A stretch of DNA of 64,000 bases from Gorsachius magnificus. Its lineage: Eukaryota; Chordata; Aves; Pelecaniformes; Ardeidae. The DNA is taken from contig CM067109.1 in the NCBI GenBank assembly GCA_034008185.1, forward strand, positions 60,318,801 through 60,382,800, written 5' to 3'. The translations under genes were made by a program, and so were the position numbers. Under the pieces are notes generated by a model. That model was not told the origin of the DNA. It searched no databases and saw nothing but the letters and a program-made list of their open reading frames with translations. The stretch's first letter is position 1. Every line of letters starts with the position of its first letter. Of this stretch, positions 13,801 through 27,000 are shown piece after piece.

Positions 13801-16800
13801 GAAAAATGCTGGAGTACCCAGAGAGCTACATTAGTGCAAGCAGGAAGTGTCCAGGGATGAATTAAGTGCTTGTTCTTATAGAAGAAATGCAACCAAGGTC
13901 TTGTTCCCTCTCTCCTGCCAGGGAAAGTTATGCTCCAGCTGTGTCCCAACAGCTGACAGGGAGGAATGAGATGTCACAAATTTGTCTGATCAAATGCCAG
14001 ATCCTGCTTATCCATTCCATTTGCATAGGGGACATGCTGATCTAAGCTGACTGTAAAGCACCTCTGGTAAAAGTGATTTGGATAGCCTAATGATCTTATG
14101 TTTAAATGCGACTTACATCTGCTACTAATTTTCTTCCATCTGAAGCAAAGATATTTATGCAAAATTACTTAGAACTTATTTATCTAACTTGCTGGACATG
14201 GCAAATTCCAGACACAGGTGGAAGTGAAATTTCATCAGTGTTTCTGTGGATCCTTCAATGGACTGTAGGGACAGCTTGCAGTCTTCCCCACTAACCCTGC
14301 TATTTCCCTTCTGCGCTTACCATCTGTGTGGGAGAAGCAGCAGGTCAGCGTTTGCCCCAGATCCCTGGGTATTGCACAGGGGACTGCCCTTGTTCTCACT
14401 TCAGTGGTTTATAGTCAACCGTAGTGCCAGTGCCTAAGCAAAATTTCTGAAATGTTACTCTAATCTGCTGATTTGTATAAGCATTCATCGTTTTAAGATG
14501 TAGGACAGGAAACAACCGTGAGAAGTCCCCAGAAATGATAGGACTCCTGCCTTTGGTCATGTGTAGCTTTACCAGGGATGCTATGAGAAGCAGTACACAG
14601 CAAGGAAAGAAACCTCTCTAATCACAGTGTGATTAGGAGAAGCGTTGGGCTTCTGTTGAGATTTGGCTTAGCCTTTCTGAGATTTATATAAAAAGGCTTT
14701 TAATAATAAAACATTGGAAGGAGCAGCTGCTGTTACATGTTACCCAGAAGAAGATTCTGGATGAGGGATACTGTCAAATACATGTAGAGCACTTCACGAG
14801 CCACTTGACAGGTGCACGAAACACAGGTGGAACACAGCAGGCACGTGGCAATGTACTACAACAGTGTGTGGCAATGTAAATAAAAATGAAGAAAAATATT
14901 GTGTTGAACAATAAATATTTAATATAGACCAAATAGCCCCCATCACCCAGTTTTCCCAAGTGGTTTCTTGGCCTCTCCCTCTCTCAAATTGCCGTGTCAT
15001 TTTACAGTGAACTGCAGCTGCCTTTCAGCCAGGGATATTTCAGTGATAAATAAAGTGATTTTCTTTGGTGGACAGAGAGAACTACAGGCATTAAAATCAG
15101 TAGAAGTTTGGTTTTAATGCTTCAGGAGCAGCCCTAGTGCTTTTCAATCCACTTTTTGAAAAATGCTTTGTAAAATAAATACACAATCATCACAGTTTTT
15201 TACATGTGGCTTAGAATAAATGAAATGACTGAAATTTCAATGTTATAATTTTTCCTCCTGCAAGTCATCCAACTAAAAAAAGCAAAGGCTTGGTGTTGGG
15301 ATAAGGGTACTTTATTTTAGCTTACACTGTAAAAGTATTTTTATTAATTTTGTGTCACTGAGACAAAACCTGGAGTAGCTGTATCTGAATATAGTGGAGG
15401 AAAAATGTAAAAATCATCTAACTTGCTTATAATATATTCACTAGAAATCCAAGTGCACCATGCCCACTTACTTTGAATAGTGCTGGGTCATTCAGACGGA
15501 GAGCACTATTCGGTGAGAGTAAAAATCTTAAACTTGATGAGGGGAATATTTCTGCGTCCGCTCAATCCATCCTCTAAGTAAACTTTCTGAACCACCAGTT
15601 TTTGTCATCCAAGACTTTCTCACACATATCTTCATTTGACATGGTGTGTGGTAATTAAATATCACCTGGCATGAAAAAAGTAAAGGCGAAAAATAACAAA
15701 GTCAGCATTAGCTAAGAAGATCAACTCTGGCCTGTTGGACTCAGGCAGAAGATGTCTTCACTGCAGGTTCTGTTTATTGCTGCAGTGCCCATGTCTAAGA
15801 TAGTAGTTACATTTTACCATGGAAACAGACTAATCTTTTTATTTCCTAGCATAATCAGTATTGTTTGGTTGGCTTATCTGTCTTTATTTTTGGATTATAA
15901 TTGCCCATAGTCTTGTAAGTAAAACTCTTCCAAGGGCTAGAAAAGGAAGGAAAGTTAAAGAAAATGTAAAGGAATAGTTTGCCAAAACAGGCACTGCGAT
16001 TAAGTGAGAAACAGTACTTTATCTTATGGAATGGCTTCAATTCAGCCACATTTACTAGAAACACAAAAGAATGGCATTTCTGTCACTCTGAAATAGTACA
16101 TTTTTAGAGATGAGGAATACCAGACATATTTTTGCAACTAATATTGGATGAACTGGTGAATGCTGTTGCAGAGTGCAATGAATGCATTATTACCATTTTT
16201 CCTATCATTTGATTATGATTATTTCAAGATACTTGCATGCAATCTCATGTCTGAGAATACAATTTCACAGTTATAAAACCAAGGCTATAAACGATTTTAA
16301 TTCTGAAGGATGAAAGCTTGTTTTACAAACATGAATAGATGGCTGCTGAGGGTAGTAAACATGCAGCTATTTGCTTATGGCAGAAAAGCTAGGATTATTG
16401 GTTCTGATGTTAGCAACCACCACTCAGTAAAAAATTTTAAGAAATATATTGTAAGCTAGCTAAGCTGTATGTTTGGTCCCAACTGATGTGCCAAAAAATA
16501 TAAAGTCAACTTCACTGAGTTAAAATATTTAGGATGCAAAATGACAACCTCCAAAGAACATTAGCTAAAAAGTTCCATTTAATTTAGTTTTGTTAGGTCA
16601 TGAACTTGCATGATCAGCACAGAAATTTGGCTTTAAGCAGATTCTCAAGGAAAGTGAAAAGAATGAAGAAGAAACAAATGCTTGTGAAGAACATCCAGCC
16701 AGTAGTGTGGAGCAGTAGTAGCAAGTAGTAAGTGGAGGAGAGCTAGCCACAGGAGTAGTGTGGCTAACGGCTTTTGCAGCAGATGAAATAATGCAAACAT

Positions 16801-19800
16801 GTAAAAATACAAATAGGCTAGAGGAACCAGTGTATTTTATCCTTTGTCTTAAGGAATGAAAAATCCTTTTAACAGAGAAGACATTTTCAAATATCGAAAA
16901 GATAACACCGATATGTCGTAAAAGTGGAGGAAGTTTCTGGGATTTATATTCTTTTCTAATAGAAGCTGAAACATAGAAAATGGTCTTATGGAGACTGATT
17001 TCTTCAGCCTTCTTTATATCACTAAGAAAGCTTCATTCTGACCATTTGAATTGGAGACAGATAAATGCAGTTGCTTTATTTGGTTACCTTAATAGCTTAA
17101 TAGGCTTTATGGATTATTACTCTCACAAGCCTTTTTGAGCTTATAAAATCCTAATGTATTTGCTCTTAGAAATTATGAGCTCTGTCCCAAAAACTCTTAC
17201 TTGCATGAGCCCCTTGGTGAGTTGCCTGATTTAATGCCATTGATCTTTAAGGGTCTGCACAATTGCCATCTTGTGCTTGGAAAAATACTGTACAAGACAG
17301 GAAAGTGCAAGAATTCCCAAGGGGAGCCAATTACTGTACTATCATCTTCCACTCCACTTGGTCCCTTTCCAAGGATTTTTGCCCTATTTGCATTCATGCT
17401 ATAGGTAACCAAAAAGCAAATGGATTGTATGTGGTAGATGTTAAATTGAAACTGTATTTATTTAAAAACTGTGGGTTTGGGTGACATTGATGATAAAGGG
17501 GAGTTCCCACCTAGAACAGGCACAGTGCAGGAATTAGTCCTCCTGTAGGAGTGTCAGGCTACAAAGCCTGTTCAGCTGCATTTGAATTCATAAAATCAGC
17601 CTCTCACAAGCAGGCATGAATCTACTCAAATCTAAATCTCCCCTAGTTTGCCATGGCTTTCCCAGCGATTAAGTTAGACCGACTCTATTCCCTAAACTGC
17701 CAGGTGCCCATCCCTTTGGGTATCACAAGATTTTCTAGCCTTGCTTTTTGTTTTGCCTTGTGATGTTGATCTTTCCATATTAGACCAAGTCTCCTTGACC
17801 TTTAAGCTGACATTAAGTCTGTCTTTATACTGTCATCTGTGGTTCAAAATTGATGCTGAGGGGAGTTTTGCCATATGACTACGTTTCTGGCTGCAGTATT
17901 ATAGCTACAGTCCTGAAAACATCTGTGGAGTAACTTGAAAAGGTGTGATGAAGAGTTACTTATGAAAACTATGCACAACCTGATGATTCCTCAGTGTCCA
18001 GGGCACTCTAGTTGAGAGGGTGCATTGTTTTTTTTTAACACTGACAACTGTCTGTCATTTGGATATTTCTATAGGCTTTGCTTCCAGGTGTTTCTTGCCT
18101 TCACTGGTGTAGTTAAGGAAAGAGATAATGACCAACTATTGCTGTGAGCTTTTCTGGCCCAAGTAGCATAAATGTGTACATTTGGAGTGAACAGACAGGA
18201 CTCATAATTGCATCTCTCCATGACACTTACTCATAACTGAGACTGTTTCATCCGCAGCAGACAAATTCACTGCTATCAGCCCTTTTTTGAATAGTTCTGT
18301 CGATCTCTTGCGAAGAAGTGAGATTTGCACTGCATGGCATTTTCCACTCCGGTATTAAAAGCTCTGTCAGATATTCCTGACCACAGCAAAGGTCATATGT
18401 AACTTTTAGTCCTGAGGTTGTTGACAGACCTTACAGAAAAAGTGGCCGTTTCAAAGAAAAATGCAAGACAGAACAGTGAATATGCTAGTGGTGTAGACCT
18501 TATCAAAAGAAAAAAGAAAAAAAAAAGGAGAAAGCAAGACTGATTCAGAAAGTGTTGAGAAAAAAACCCCACAATCAAATGGTCCTTCTTCTGAGAATAT
18601 CAATCTGAAGACCAGACTGGAACCAGGCTATGAATCTTGAATCAAACCTTTTCTGCAGGAGATTCTGAAACCTTGTTCACTAAGTGTGTGGAATGGGATT
18701 ATTTCTGTTTAACATCCTAAAATTTTAATTATTTTTAAAGGACTTTAAAAAGGCATAGGAAAAGTCTGGGGTTTGTTCATTGGCAAGAGTGATTCACCTA
18801 CTACTTAAAGCTGAAGTTTCACTGAGAAGAATGGAAGAAACAGCAGCTATCAAGAAGCCGATACCTTCTACCCATGACTTTTTTAAGGAACCCTTGATCT
18901 TGGTGGCAGTCGTTGCTGAAAATTTTGGCTGATACCTTAGGGAAGATAAATACAAAAATATGGGATATAATGTATAAGAAGGATGTTTGCTTTTCACTGT
19001 ATGCTAGACTAGCTCTTGAATGTGACCACACCACCATGCTCAGCTTTTTAATGCAGAAATGAAACTTGCTTGCTTTAATGTCTTTAATCCTCATAAGTGG
19101 CTTATGTCAATCTACGTTTGCAAGGTTGTCTTCACAAGGATAAAGCAGCAAAAATATAATTTTGTAGATGAAACTGAGATTCATCTTCATGGCTTAGTTT
19201 CCTCCTGAAATCAAAAGAATTTGTAGGAATTAGACACCAGGCCTTAGTTTTTGTGTAAGTGATAAATTAGACAAATTTAGAGGAGATAAATGACCTAGCA
19301 GATGAAATATTTTTTGTCATTAGCAAAAAGTAACATGTAGAATTTAGATCACAGAGACAGATTTCTCTTCAACTAATGAAAGAAGGGAGGGAATGAATTA
19401 AGAAAAAATTAATCTTTTTTTTTCTAAAGAAGTCAGGTACACACACATCACAATAAACTCTGAGGTCCTAAATGATAGAAAACAAAGTGCAGAGATTATT
19501 CTAATTCTCCTTTCTGTATAGGAGTTCACATTACGAGAGATAAAATGCCTAAAATAATTAAACAAAATAGTGCTCCAATTCCCAGTAGGAGGAATTACAT
19601 TAAAATTGATAATGAAAAATTTGCTGCAAAGGCTTTAAATCACTCTGTTTCAATTCAATAGCAAGCAGGGTATTAATATAGGAAATTCATAGTGCTGTGA
19701 TGACAGTGAAGAAATTTGTCTTTCTAAATAAATTTTATGTAAGTAGAATTCAAATTGCCACATCAGACATTCACAACTGTGTGTAACCCAACTTCTTTTT

Positions 19801-20496
19801 GCAGAACTTGTGATGCAAGTGATTGGGTTTTGTTTGTTTGGGACATGGCTACTTATAGTTATTTGTTGTTCTGATTTATTTAATTGTCTTTATGTATGAG
19901 AGATGCAGTGTCTTTCTATTATTAGCTTTTTCAAAGTACTTTCATCAGAGACTTATGAAAGTCCTTTTGTTGGGTATTCTTTCATGGTCCAGGAAGGCAT
20001 AGTTAATTTGCTCCACAAATATTCCATACAAAAAGACGTAGTCTTCAATCTCTCAAAAAAAATCAATGGTTAGAATTCAGTTTGCCCCTGCAGCCGTGGC
20101 TTTGTAAGACAGAATTTTCAGGCTGTCAATGTACATCCTTATTTAAGAAGAGGATAGATAAGAGAAAAGTACCCCTGCTTCTGTGGGTAGAACACTTTCT
20201 TCATGCGCACAAAAATTTTTACTTTCTGTGTTTGGGCAGCATTTTTGTCTGTTTCGGTTTTGTATCTCATAACTTGTTTTCATCCAAGATACTTCGTCAT
20301 TCTCTGTGGTCTAAACCAAAGGATGAGCCTTTTCTGTATTAATACAATTGTAAATAAGGCTTGTACAGTTGTGATAACTAACTTATTTCCATCAGAGGAA
20401 TGAATATGTCGCTCTTTACAGGACAGGTGAGAGTCTGGAGAGCAGTTTTTCCAAAGGCTGTGCAAAAACTTTTGACTCTGTGCTGGCTTTTAGGTC

Positions 20497-21037
20497 CAAG
20501 GTGTCCTGGTGTTGGCTGGGATAGAGTTAATTTTCTTTCCAGTACCTGGTATAGTGCTGTGTTTTGGCTTTAGGATGAGAAGAACGTTGATAACAAACTG
20601 ATGTTTTAGTTGTTGCTGAGCAGTGCTGACATTGATCAAGGACTTCTCAGCTTCCCCTGCTCTCCCAAGGGCACAAGAAGCTGGGAGGGGGCACAGCCAG
20701 GACAGCTGACCCCAACTGGCCAATTCCAGACCATAGGACATCATGCTCAGGGGTAGCTGGCCAGGGGGCAGCCATCGCTGCTTGAGGATGGGTTGGGCAT
20801 CAGTCAGCAGGTGGCGAGCAATTGCATTGAGCATCACTTGGTTTGTGTATTCTGCATATTCTCTTACCGTTATTATTGTTATTATTTTCCTCTGCTGTTT
20901 TATTAAACTGTCTGTATCTCAACACACGGGTTCAACTTTTTTTTCTGATTCTCTTCCCCATCCCACTGAGGGAGTGGAGAGCGAGAAAGCGACTGTATGG
21001 TGTTCAGCTGCCTGCCGGGTTAAACCATGACACAAGG
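20497..21037. mobile_element. Solo LTR of an avian endogenous retrovirus, with target duplication
   Basis: The element spans 20502-21032, begins TGTCCTGG and ends CATGACA. It therefore has the TG...CA termini of a retroviral LTR. It is flanked by a 5-bp direct repeat, caagg, at 20497-20501 and 21033-21037, which is the expected target-site duplication. Length is about 531 bp. No gag, pol or env sequence adjoins it, so it is a solo LTR left by recombination between the two LTRs of a provirus. Short open frames inside it (up to 115 codons) are chance frames. A polyadenylation-type AATAAA lies on the - strand (complement of 20899-20904), and the family as I remember it is usually written in that orientation, so - is slightly favoured. 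A 5-bp duplication fits ERVL-like or class I elements. Confidence 0.85.
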
Positions 21038-24000
21038 TCTTTGGTGAAACGACCAGTCTGTCCCATGCAAATCTGTATTTTTATTTTCTCTGGCTGTGCC
21101 CATAAGATTGCTAGGCATTGGTAATGTGGCAACAGATTCTGATAGTACACCAAAATCTGCTATCACCCAGGTCAATTCTGCAGTCCTTGTTTCACAGATG
21201 GCACTATTAATCCAACAGACAGGAGCAGCTCTTGTTTATTCCCAACCTGAACAAGCTTTCAGCTAGAAATGAGACATGAAAGGGTTTGCATCCTGTTATA
21301 GTTCCTGCTTTGCCATCCTTTAATGAGCTCAGTGATTAGTTTATAATGTAGTCATTACTTGCCTTTGACTCTGAAGGTGGTGGAGGCCAGGAGTGAAAGC
21401 AGTGAGGGGTGCGGAGCGTGGCTGAGCAGCACTGTGGCTGCTCTGGTGGGGTGTAAAGCTGCTCTGGGTGCTGCTAACGAGAGCGGCTGGGCAGTCCTTT
21501 TCACTGTGAGAAACAGTGGCACAACTCAGAAATTTGCCATAGCATTAAGAAAGCAATTTTAAACACTTTTTTTTTCTTTTTTTTTTTTTTATGGCTATTG
21601 CTGTCAGAGCTGACTAACATAGGTGGGACATGAAGTTACTTTTTAATGCTTTTTCCAAAAATATTCTGGCAATTGATATTGTTGGAGAAGCTGAACTCCC
21701 CAGATGCCTAGCCCAGTCTGATCTCACCTGTCAGGTTAGGCGACTGGATTAAGAGCCCCCAGTCTTCTTGGCTCTAGTCATTGCAGTGTTGCATGGCAGG
21801 GATACATGACTTTAAACTACACCAAGGTCTCAAAATCTTTGCACCTGGCTATGTGCTGGTGAGTCTCTCCCGGCGGAGCTGGCAAAGTCCTGACAATCTG
21901 CAGGGTGGAGGAGGAGCCAGACTGTGTGGCTCAAAAAGCCCTTGTCAGGCCAGGTCTGGGAGAAGGTGTGAAATAGGAGCACCTCCTACAGATGAACTCA
22001 GATACCACCACTGCTTAATAAGCAGGCAGTAACATCCAGAGAGAGAAACTTTTTATTTAGTAACATGCGATAGTGAGTGCTGTAGTGATTCTTACAGCTG
22101 CACATGCAGTAGGATCTGTTAGCCAGTAGACCCCTGAGGGTGAAAAACATTCATATTGCAACGTGCATCTTTATTTTCACTGTTTTTTTGCTTTAAATGT
22201 AAAAAATTATGAAGCTGACACCTTGTTTCAGTGTGCTGTGGAATAAATATCACATCTCTTCCTGCATGCTTGACCAGATCCTGCTCTCAATTCATTTAGT
22301 TTTATGCTAATCCCATGGAATTAATCTGCAGTGGTGTGAAATCAGACTTTGAGCCAGTTTTTGTCTGTTCTTTTGATCTGTTGGAGGTTTTCCATGCCAG
22401 TGTACTTGTTATTTATTTATGTTAAAATCATGATTTTACATTACCTTCTTAATTTTTGTCATGTAACTGCTAAATCTCTAAGAACCAGAATGAAAAAGTT
22501 GATTATTCAGATTTAAATAGAATATTGAAAAAAGTGAATGGTTTGAGAGGAGATTTGTGTGATTTTATATAAGGGAGTTCAGTTTGGAAATAGAAAAAGT
22601 TAACAGGAATTGGGCAGTAACAGTCCTAATGATTCTTTCCCATTCAATAAGCACGGTTTTGAATTAAAAGGAAAAAAAAATATTTTAAAATAAGAAGCAC
22701 TCCTCAGATACTGCCATAGGCATCCACAGCAGGACTGTAGGAGTACTATTTACAAAGTATATTAAAGATGTATATGCACAGAGGTGTCTACAGTAAAATT
22801 GCCAGTAAAACAAACATGAGACAGACAGATTAGGGGAGTTCTAATTTGTGTTTATTCTCATTCTACCCACACAGTGTTTTACAAATGGAAAGATGGTATT
22901 TCAAGAATCAAATACATTTATTCTGACTCCCTTGGTCAGCATTGTAAGTACAAAAGCTTGTTAACAAAAAAGACCATGTAGAATACAATATAATAAAAAG
23001 TGGCATAAATTCATAAAATCCTGACTGGAGCCTCACAAATGCCCACATGAGAGAACCATGTTTACTGACAATTTAGCTTGATAGAGACTTCAGTTTCCTG
23101 AAGTTCAAGTGAATATTGTGAAGGGAATCATGTCTGCATTGTTTACTGAAGTCTTTACATGCTTGCAGAATGATCGCAGAGTCATGTTGAAACAGAAACA
23201 TGTAGATTCATAGCAACTGGAATTTTCTATAGAACCAAAACCTAGTTTATGGATTCATTCCAGACAGCTTAAGACTGCAAAGCACATAATGACTTGTGGC
23301 TTACCTCACCTTCCAGTTTTCTTTATATGACTAACTAATTTGTATTAAAGGTTTATCCTAGGGAACTAGGTTATTCCCTCTTGGAACAACCAGATTTTTG
23401 TAGATCCAGCAGTGTGTGCGTTACCTGAAAACAGGGATTTACATTGGGATGTCATTAAAGCCAAAACCATGCCAACCTAGAACATAGCCACAGGAACTGC
23501 AGTTTGACTATTAAATACTCAGAAAGTATTTATACTGAAGCTCAGAAAGTATTCTTATTTGTTTTAATGGAATTCACACCCAGTACATTTCATTATGAGG
23601 ATCTAGCACTGATATGCAAGCCCAAGTCTCAGTTTCATATCCCCTCTGTCATGGTGACTTCACTTAAGGCAAGGGCATAGTTTTTGTTAAAGGCTTCCCC
23701 TGATCCTTCCATTTCTTGTACCTTTTACACTGAAGAAAGCCTAGTGGATCTGTACAATATTGAAACCAGTGGGGTGTAACAGCCCTCTTCTTGGTAAACG
23801 CAGATTGTTATGGTCACATTTCTTAATGAAAGCAGGTAGCTGAAACAGTAAGAACATCCATCCCAGATAAAGAGATGTGCCAGTCCTTGGGACAGCAGTG
23901 CTCATGGTGGGCTGGGTTTCCACAGGCATTGGGTGTTGTACCTACCAAAGAGATAGGAGGAAAATAGGCATCAGGGATGTCCAAGATATGATGAAAGAAG

Positions 24001-27000
24001 CAGAAGTTCTGGGAGAAAAATCATGAGAAGAAAAGATAGAATCAGATTGAGCATTTGGGGAGCAACTGTTGACTAAAAGGAGACTTGCAGCTGGGTGTAA
24101 TGGTATGGTCTCCTGCTTGTGACTCCTGCAGTGCTTAGAGAAACCAGACTTCTACTTTTTTTGTAGTGGAATGGGATTACATAAAAGATGGATGGAGTTA
24201 CTGTGAGTTTCTCTTTCTAATTGAAAGACCTTGCAGATAGTGATTTTGACAGGTGTCCATGAGAAATGTCATGATTGGCAATGGAACTCACCTGGCAGCT
24301 TGAAGGTAAAGGAATGCTTTTGTCCTAGGCTGTAACTGGGAAAGACAGGTGGAAGGCAGGTATGAGCCTGAGCTAGGGCCACTAGCTGCTTAGGCTGCTG
24401 TCCTCACTATTTCACCATAACTCTCTCCTCCTGTCTTGTAACTTTGGTCTCCTACCAAGCCCTTCTACGATTCTGTCCTCCCAACTCCAGAGCATCTGTT
24501 TCCCCTAATACCTGATTCTCCTTGATCACAGTGGGAGTTCTCCTTGGAGCTGTGGGTTTACCTTAAATATTAGGAAGCTGTTCTGGGAGGAACAGGAGGA
24601 AAGCAACAGAGCCACTGGTTTTGCATTACGTGTGGCAATGGATTACTTGAAGGTATCTGGTTCACAGCTGCAGTGACAAATCAATAGTATGAAAGGCAGT
24701 GTGAAATGACAGACTGATGAAGGAAGGTGAGCACAAAGATTTTCTCTCTATCCATGTAGGACGTAATTCCCCAAATGAGGTTTCCAAATACTGAGAGCCA
24801 AAATGAGGGAGGTCTGGTTTAATTTCTTAATGTTGTAATTCTGCATTTAGAAACAGTGTCACACAGGTCTTTCTGCCTCGGTTTCATCTCTTGGCTCCAA
24901 AGGAGTTAAAAGTAACCTGGCATGTGCACACTGCAGATTCTACGGAACACATGCCTGGTGGACTCCAGAATCCCAGCATCCAGGGATGCTCTTGATTTCA
25001 GAGCCACAGGTCTCTTTCATCTTAATGCAGCACAGAACATTGTAGAAAAATAGTTAAAAGGCAGGAGGAATCAGAAGAAGACAGAAGCTGATGTGGTCCT
25101 TTTTTTCTTCACCTAATGTGAAGAAAACAATTTGGTTTTGCTTTGGGGCTGTAGATGAAACTTAGAAATTCAGACTTGCTTTTCTGTCCACAGCTCTGTC
25201 AGGCTCACTGGCAGTACAGTCCTGGTGTCTTATCTGCAGGTTGTTCTGTACAATTTCTTTTCTATTTCTTCTTAAGAGTTTTTCTCCATTTCTTACACCA
25301 CCACCAGGTATAAGGCAATCATTTACATGACATCTGCATTTTTCGGGTGATCAGGAAGACCTAGAAGGCAGTGGTAGGAGGCAGTGGTGTATTTTCAGCT
25401 ATTTTGCTGAAAATGGTTATCTGAAGGGTGAATATGGAGGCAGATGGTATTCAATGTCAGTTACAAAGGCAGAGAGCCTAAAATACCGTTGAGTCAAATA
25501 AGCAAAATTAAGGTACTTGCTTTTAGTAATACTTTGTTTTGCCTCAGACGTAATGTCTGGTTTCCCATTTTAAAACTGAGAAAGTGTAATATAATCCAGT
25601 TAGTGGGTGAATAAAAAAATAAAACCAACATATTTTCATTGGGTTTCCTTTTACAATGTTGAAGGAGCATTGTAAAACATCCTACTGGATGTAAAAAGTA
25701 CAAGTATTTTGTGTGCTTTGATTGCATTGATTGTCATATAATCTTGTAAACCCACAGTGTCAGACCTGTTAGTCTGTGTTAGTAAACAGTCAAAAAAGAA
25801 TAAAAAAAAATAAGTCTTTGATGTTTGTTAGCTAACAAAACATTGCAAGAGGTACATTTTGATCCTTATAGCTATTGGAGATGCTGCTCTCCGAGAAGTT
25901 CTGCTTTGTGGCTTATTGCAATGAGCTTGTATGTTGTGCTCAGTAGAAGATGCAAAACCCAAAGAGTACAGTTAACTGCTAAAGAGAAGGCTGTTTATCT
26001 GGTAACCTGCCCCTAACGTAATCAGCCCTCTTCATCAGAACAAGGTTCTTTACAAGCAGTGTCTCTGTTTCTAGTTTATGGGTGGGGAAATGGAGGAACA
26101 GAAGACAACTGCTAGATTTTGCTTATTAGGCTGGTGTAAAACTGACGCCCAGAGTCCTGCAGCCTGGAGCTGGCAGTGCGCTACCAGTGAATGAAGGTTT
26201 TATGTTTTGAAGCACAATTATTTGAAACATCTGTACCTTACGCATCATCCTAACTGTTTTGGTGGTGCTTTCCTTCTTCCCTGCTCCCTCTTTTTTAAAA
26301 AGTGCGAGATAGACCACTTTAAATGTTATTACAGTTTCATGGAAAAGGTAGTCCCACAGGATAGGTGAACCACACCAAGGCTTTTCCTGTGTCTCATTTA
26401 AGGGCCAGTGTTTTACCTTCTGTTCTCTGTCCCCTTCTGATACTGTGGGAAACATCAACTATTAGCTAGCTTTCTCAGTAACATTTGTTATTTTATATGC
26501 TCCTCTCACATTTGACTACATTCTTCTTGCAGTCACTGTCCTGAAAGCTGTGATCCAGCATGAGTTTCTGCCAGCTGACAATAAAGTCAGCAGAGATCCT
26601 GGTGACAAAAAGTCACCTGAGGGGGAAAGGCAGCTGTGAAATAAGATAGGGAGTTGAGCAGAGTTTGGTGGAACGGGAATGTGACCCGGGCAGCTGAAGA
26701 TGCACTGATTCAGCATTCCCTACAGGCTGTACAGGCAGGGTTCTTCTTTGCAGCTGGAGCTTCCTTCATCCTTCAGGGTCTCCAGTGAAACTGCAGCCTT
26801 TTTGCCCTTGTGATGAATCTTCTGCAATGTACAGCCAACTTACTGTGATGAGATTTATTCGGTAGTTGTAAATTGGCGTAGCATCAGCAAACACTAAGAT
26901 TTGTCAAACACTTTCCTCTCCGGGAATTACTGGGAAAACTTTTTACACAAACTCTAAAACCCCCATAATCTGTAGCAGATCCTTGTGTATTTAGGTAAGC

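Larger units (their letters stand above)
1..20501 (+). other. SLC24A2: Intron of SLC24A2 (upstream part), no exon seen
   Basis: This is AT-rich, intron-like sequence upstream of the first recognised SLC24A2 exon. I searched for the N-terminal half of NCKX2, including its first membrane cluster and the helix just before the cytosolic loop, and did not find it. Open frames here are short (mostly under 115 codons), lie on both strands at random and have no recognisable homology. Visible structure is limited to a strong hairpin at 2028-2099, a possible CR1 relic near 2963-3035, a TG-rich microsatellite at 7542-7576, and scattered homopolymer runs. The intron assignment is inferred from the position upstream of an in-frame internal exon. 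The first part could in principle lie outside the gene if the large upstream coding exon is closer than I think, but no sign of it was seen. Confidence 0.7.

Noticed and set aside
13608..13949. 113-codon open frame on the - strand
   Set aside because: No homology recognised, and no exon borders or supporting context.
15475..15520. 10-bp inverted repeat gaatagtgct / agcactattc
   Set aside because: Short arms with a 20-base spacer; not unusual enough to separate from chance.
20490..21124. Several 93-115 codon open frames on both strands
   Set aside because: They fall inside the solo LTR, which has no protein-coding capacity of its own.
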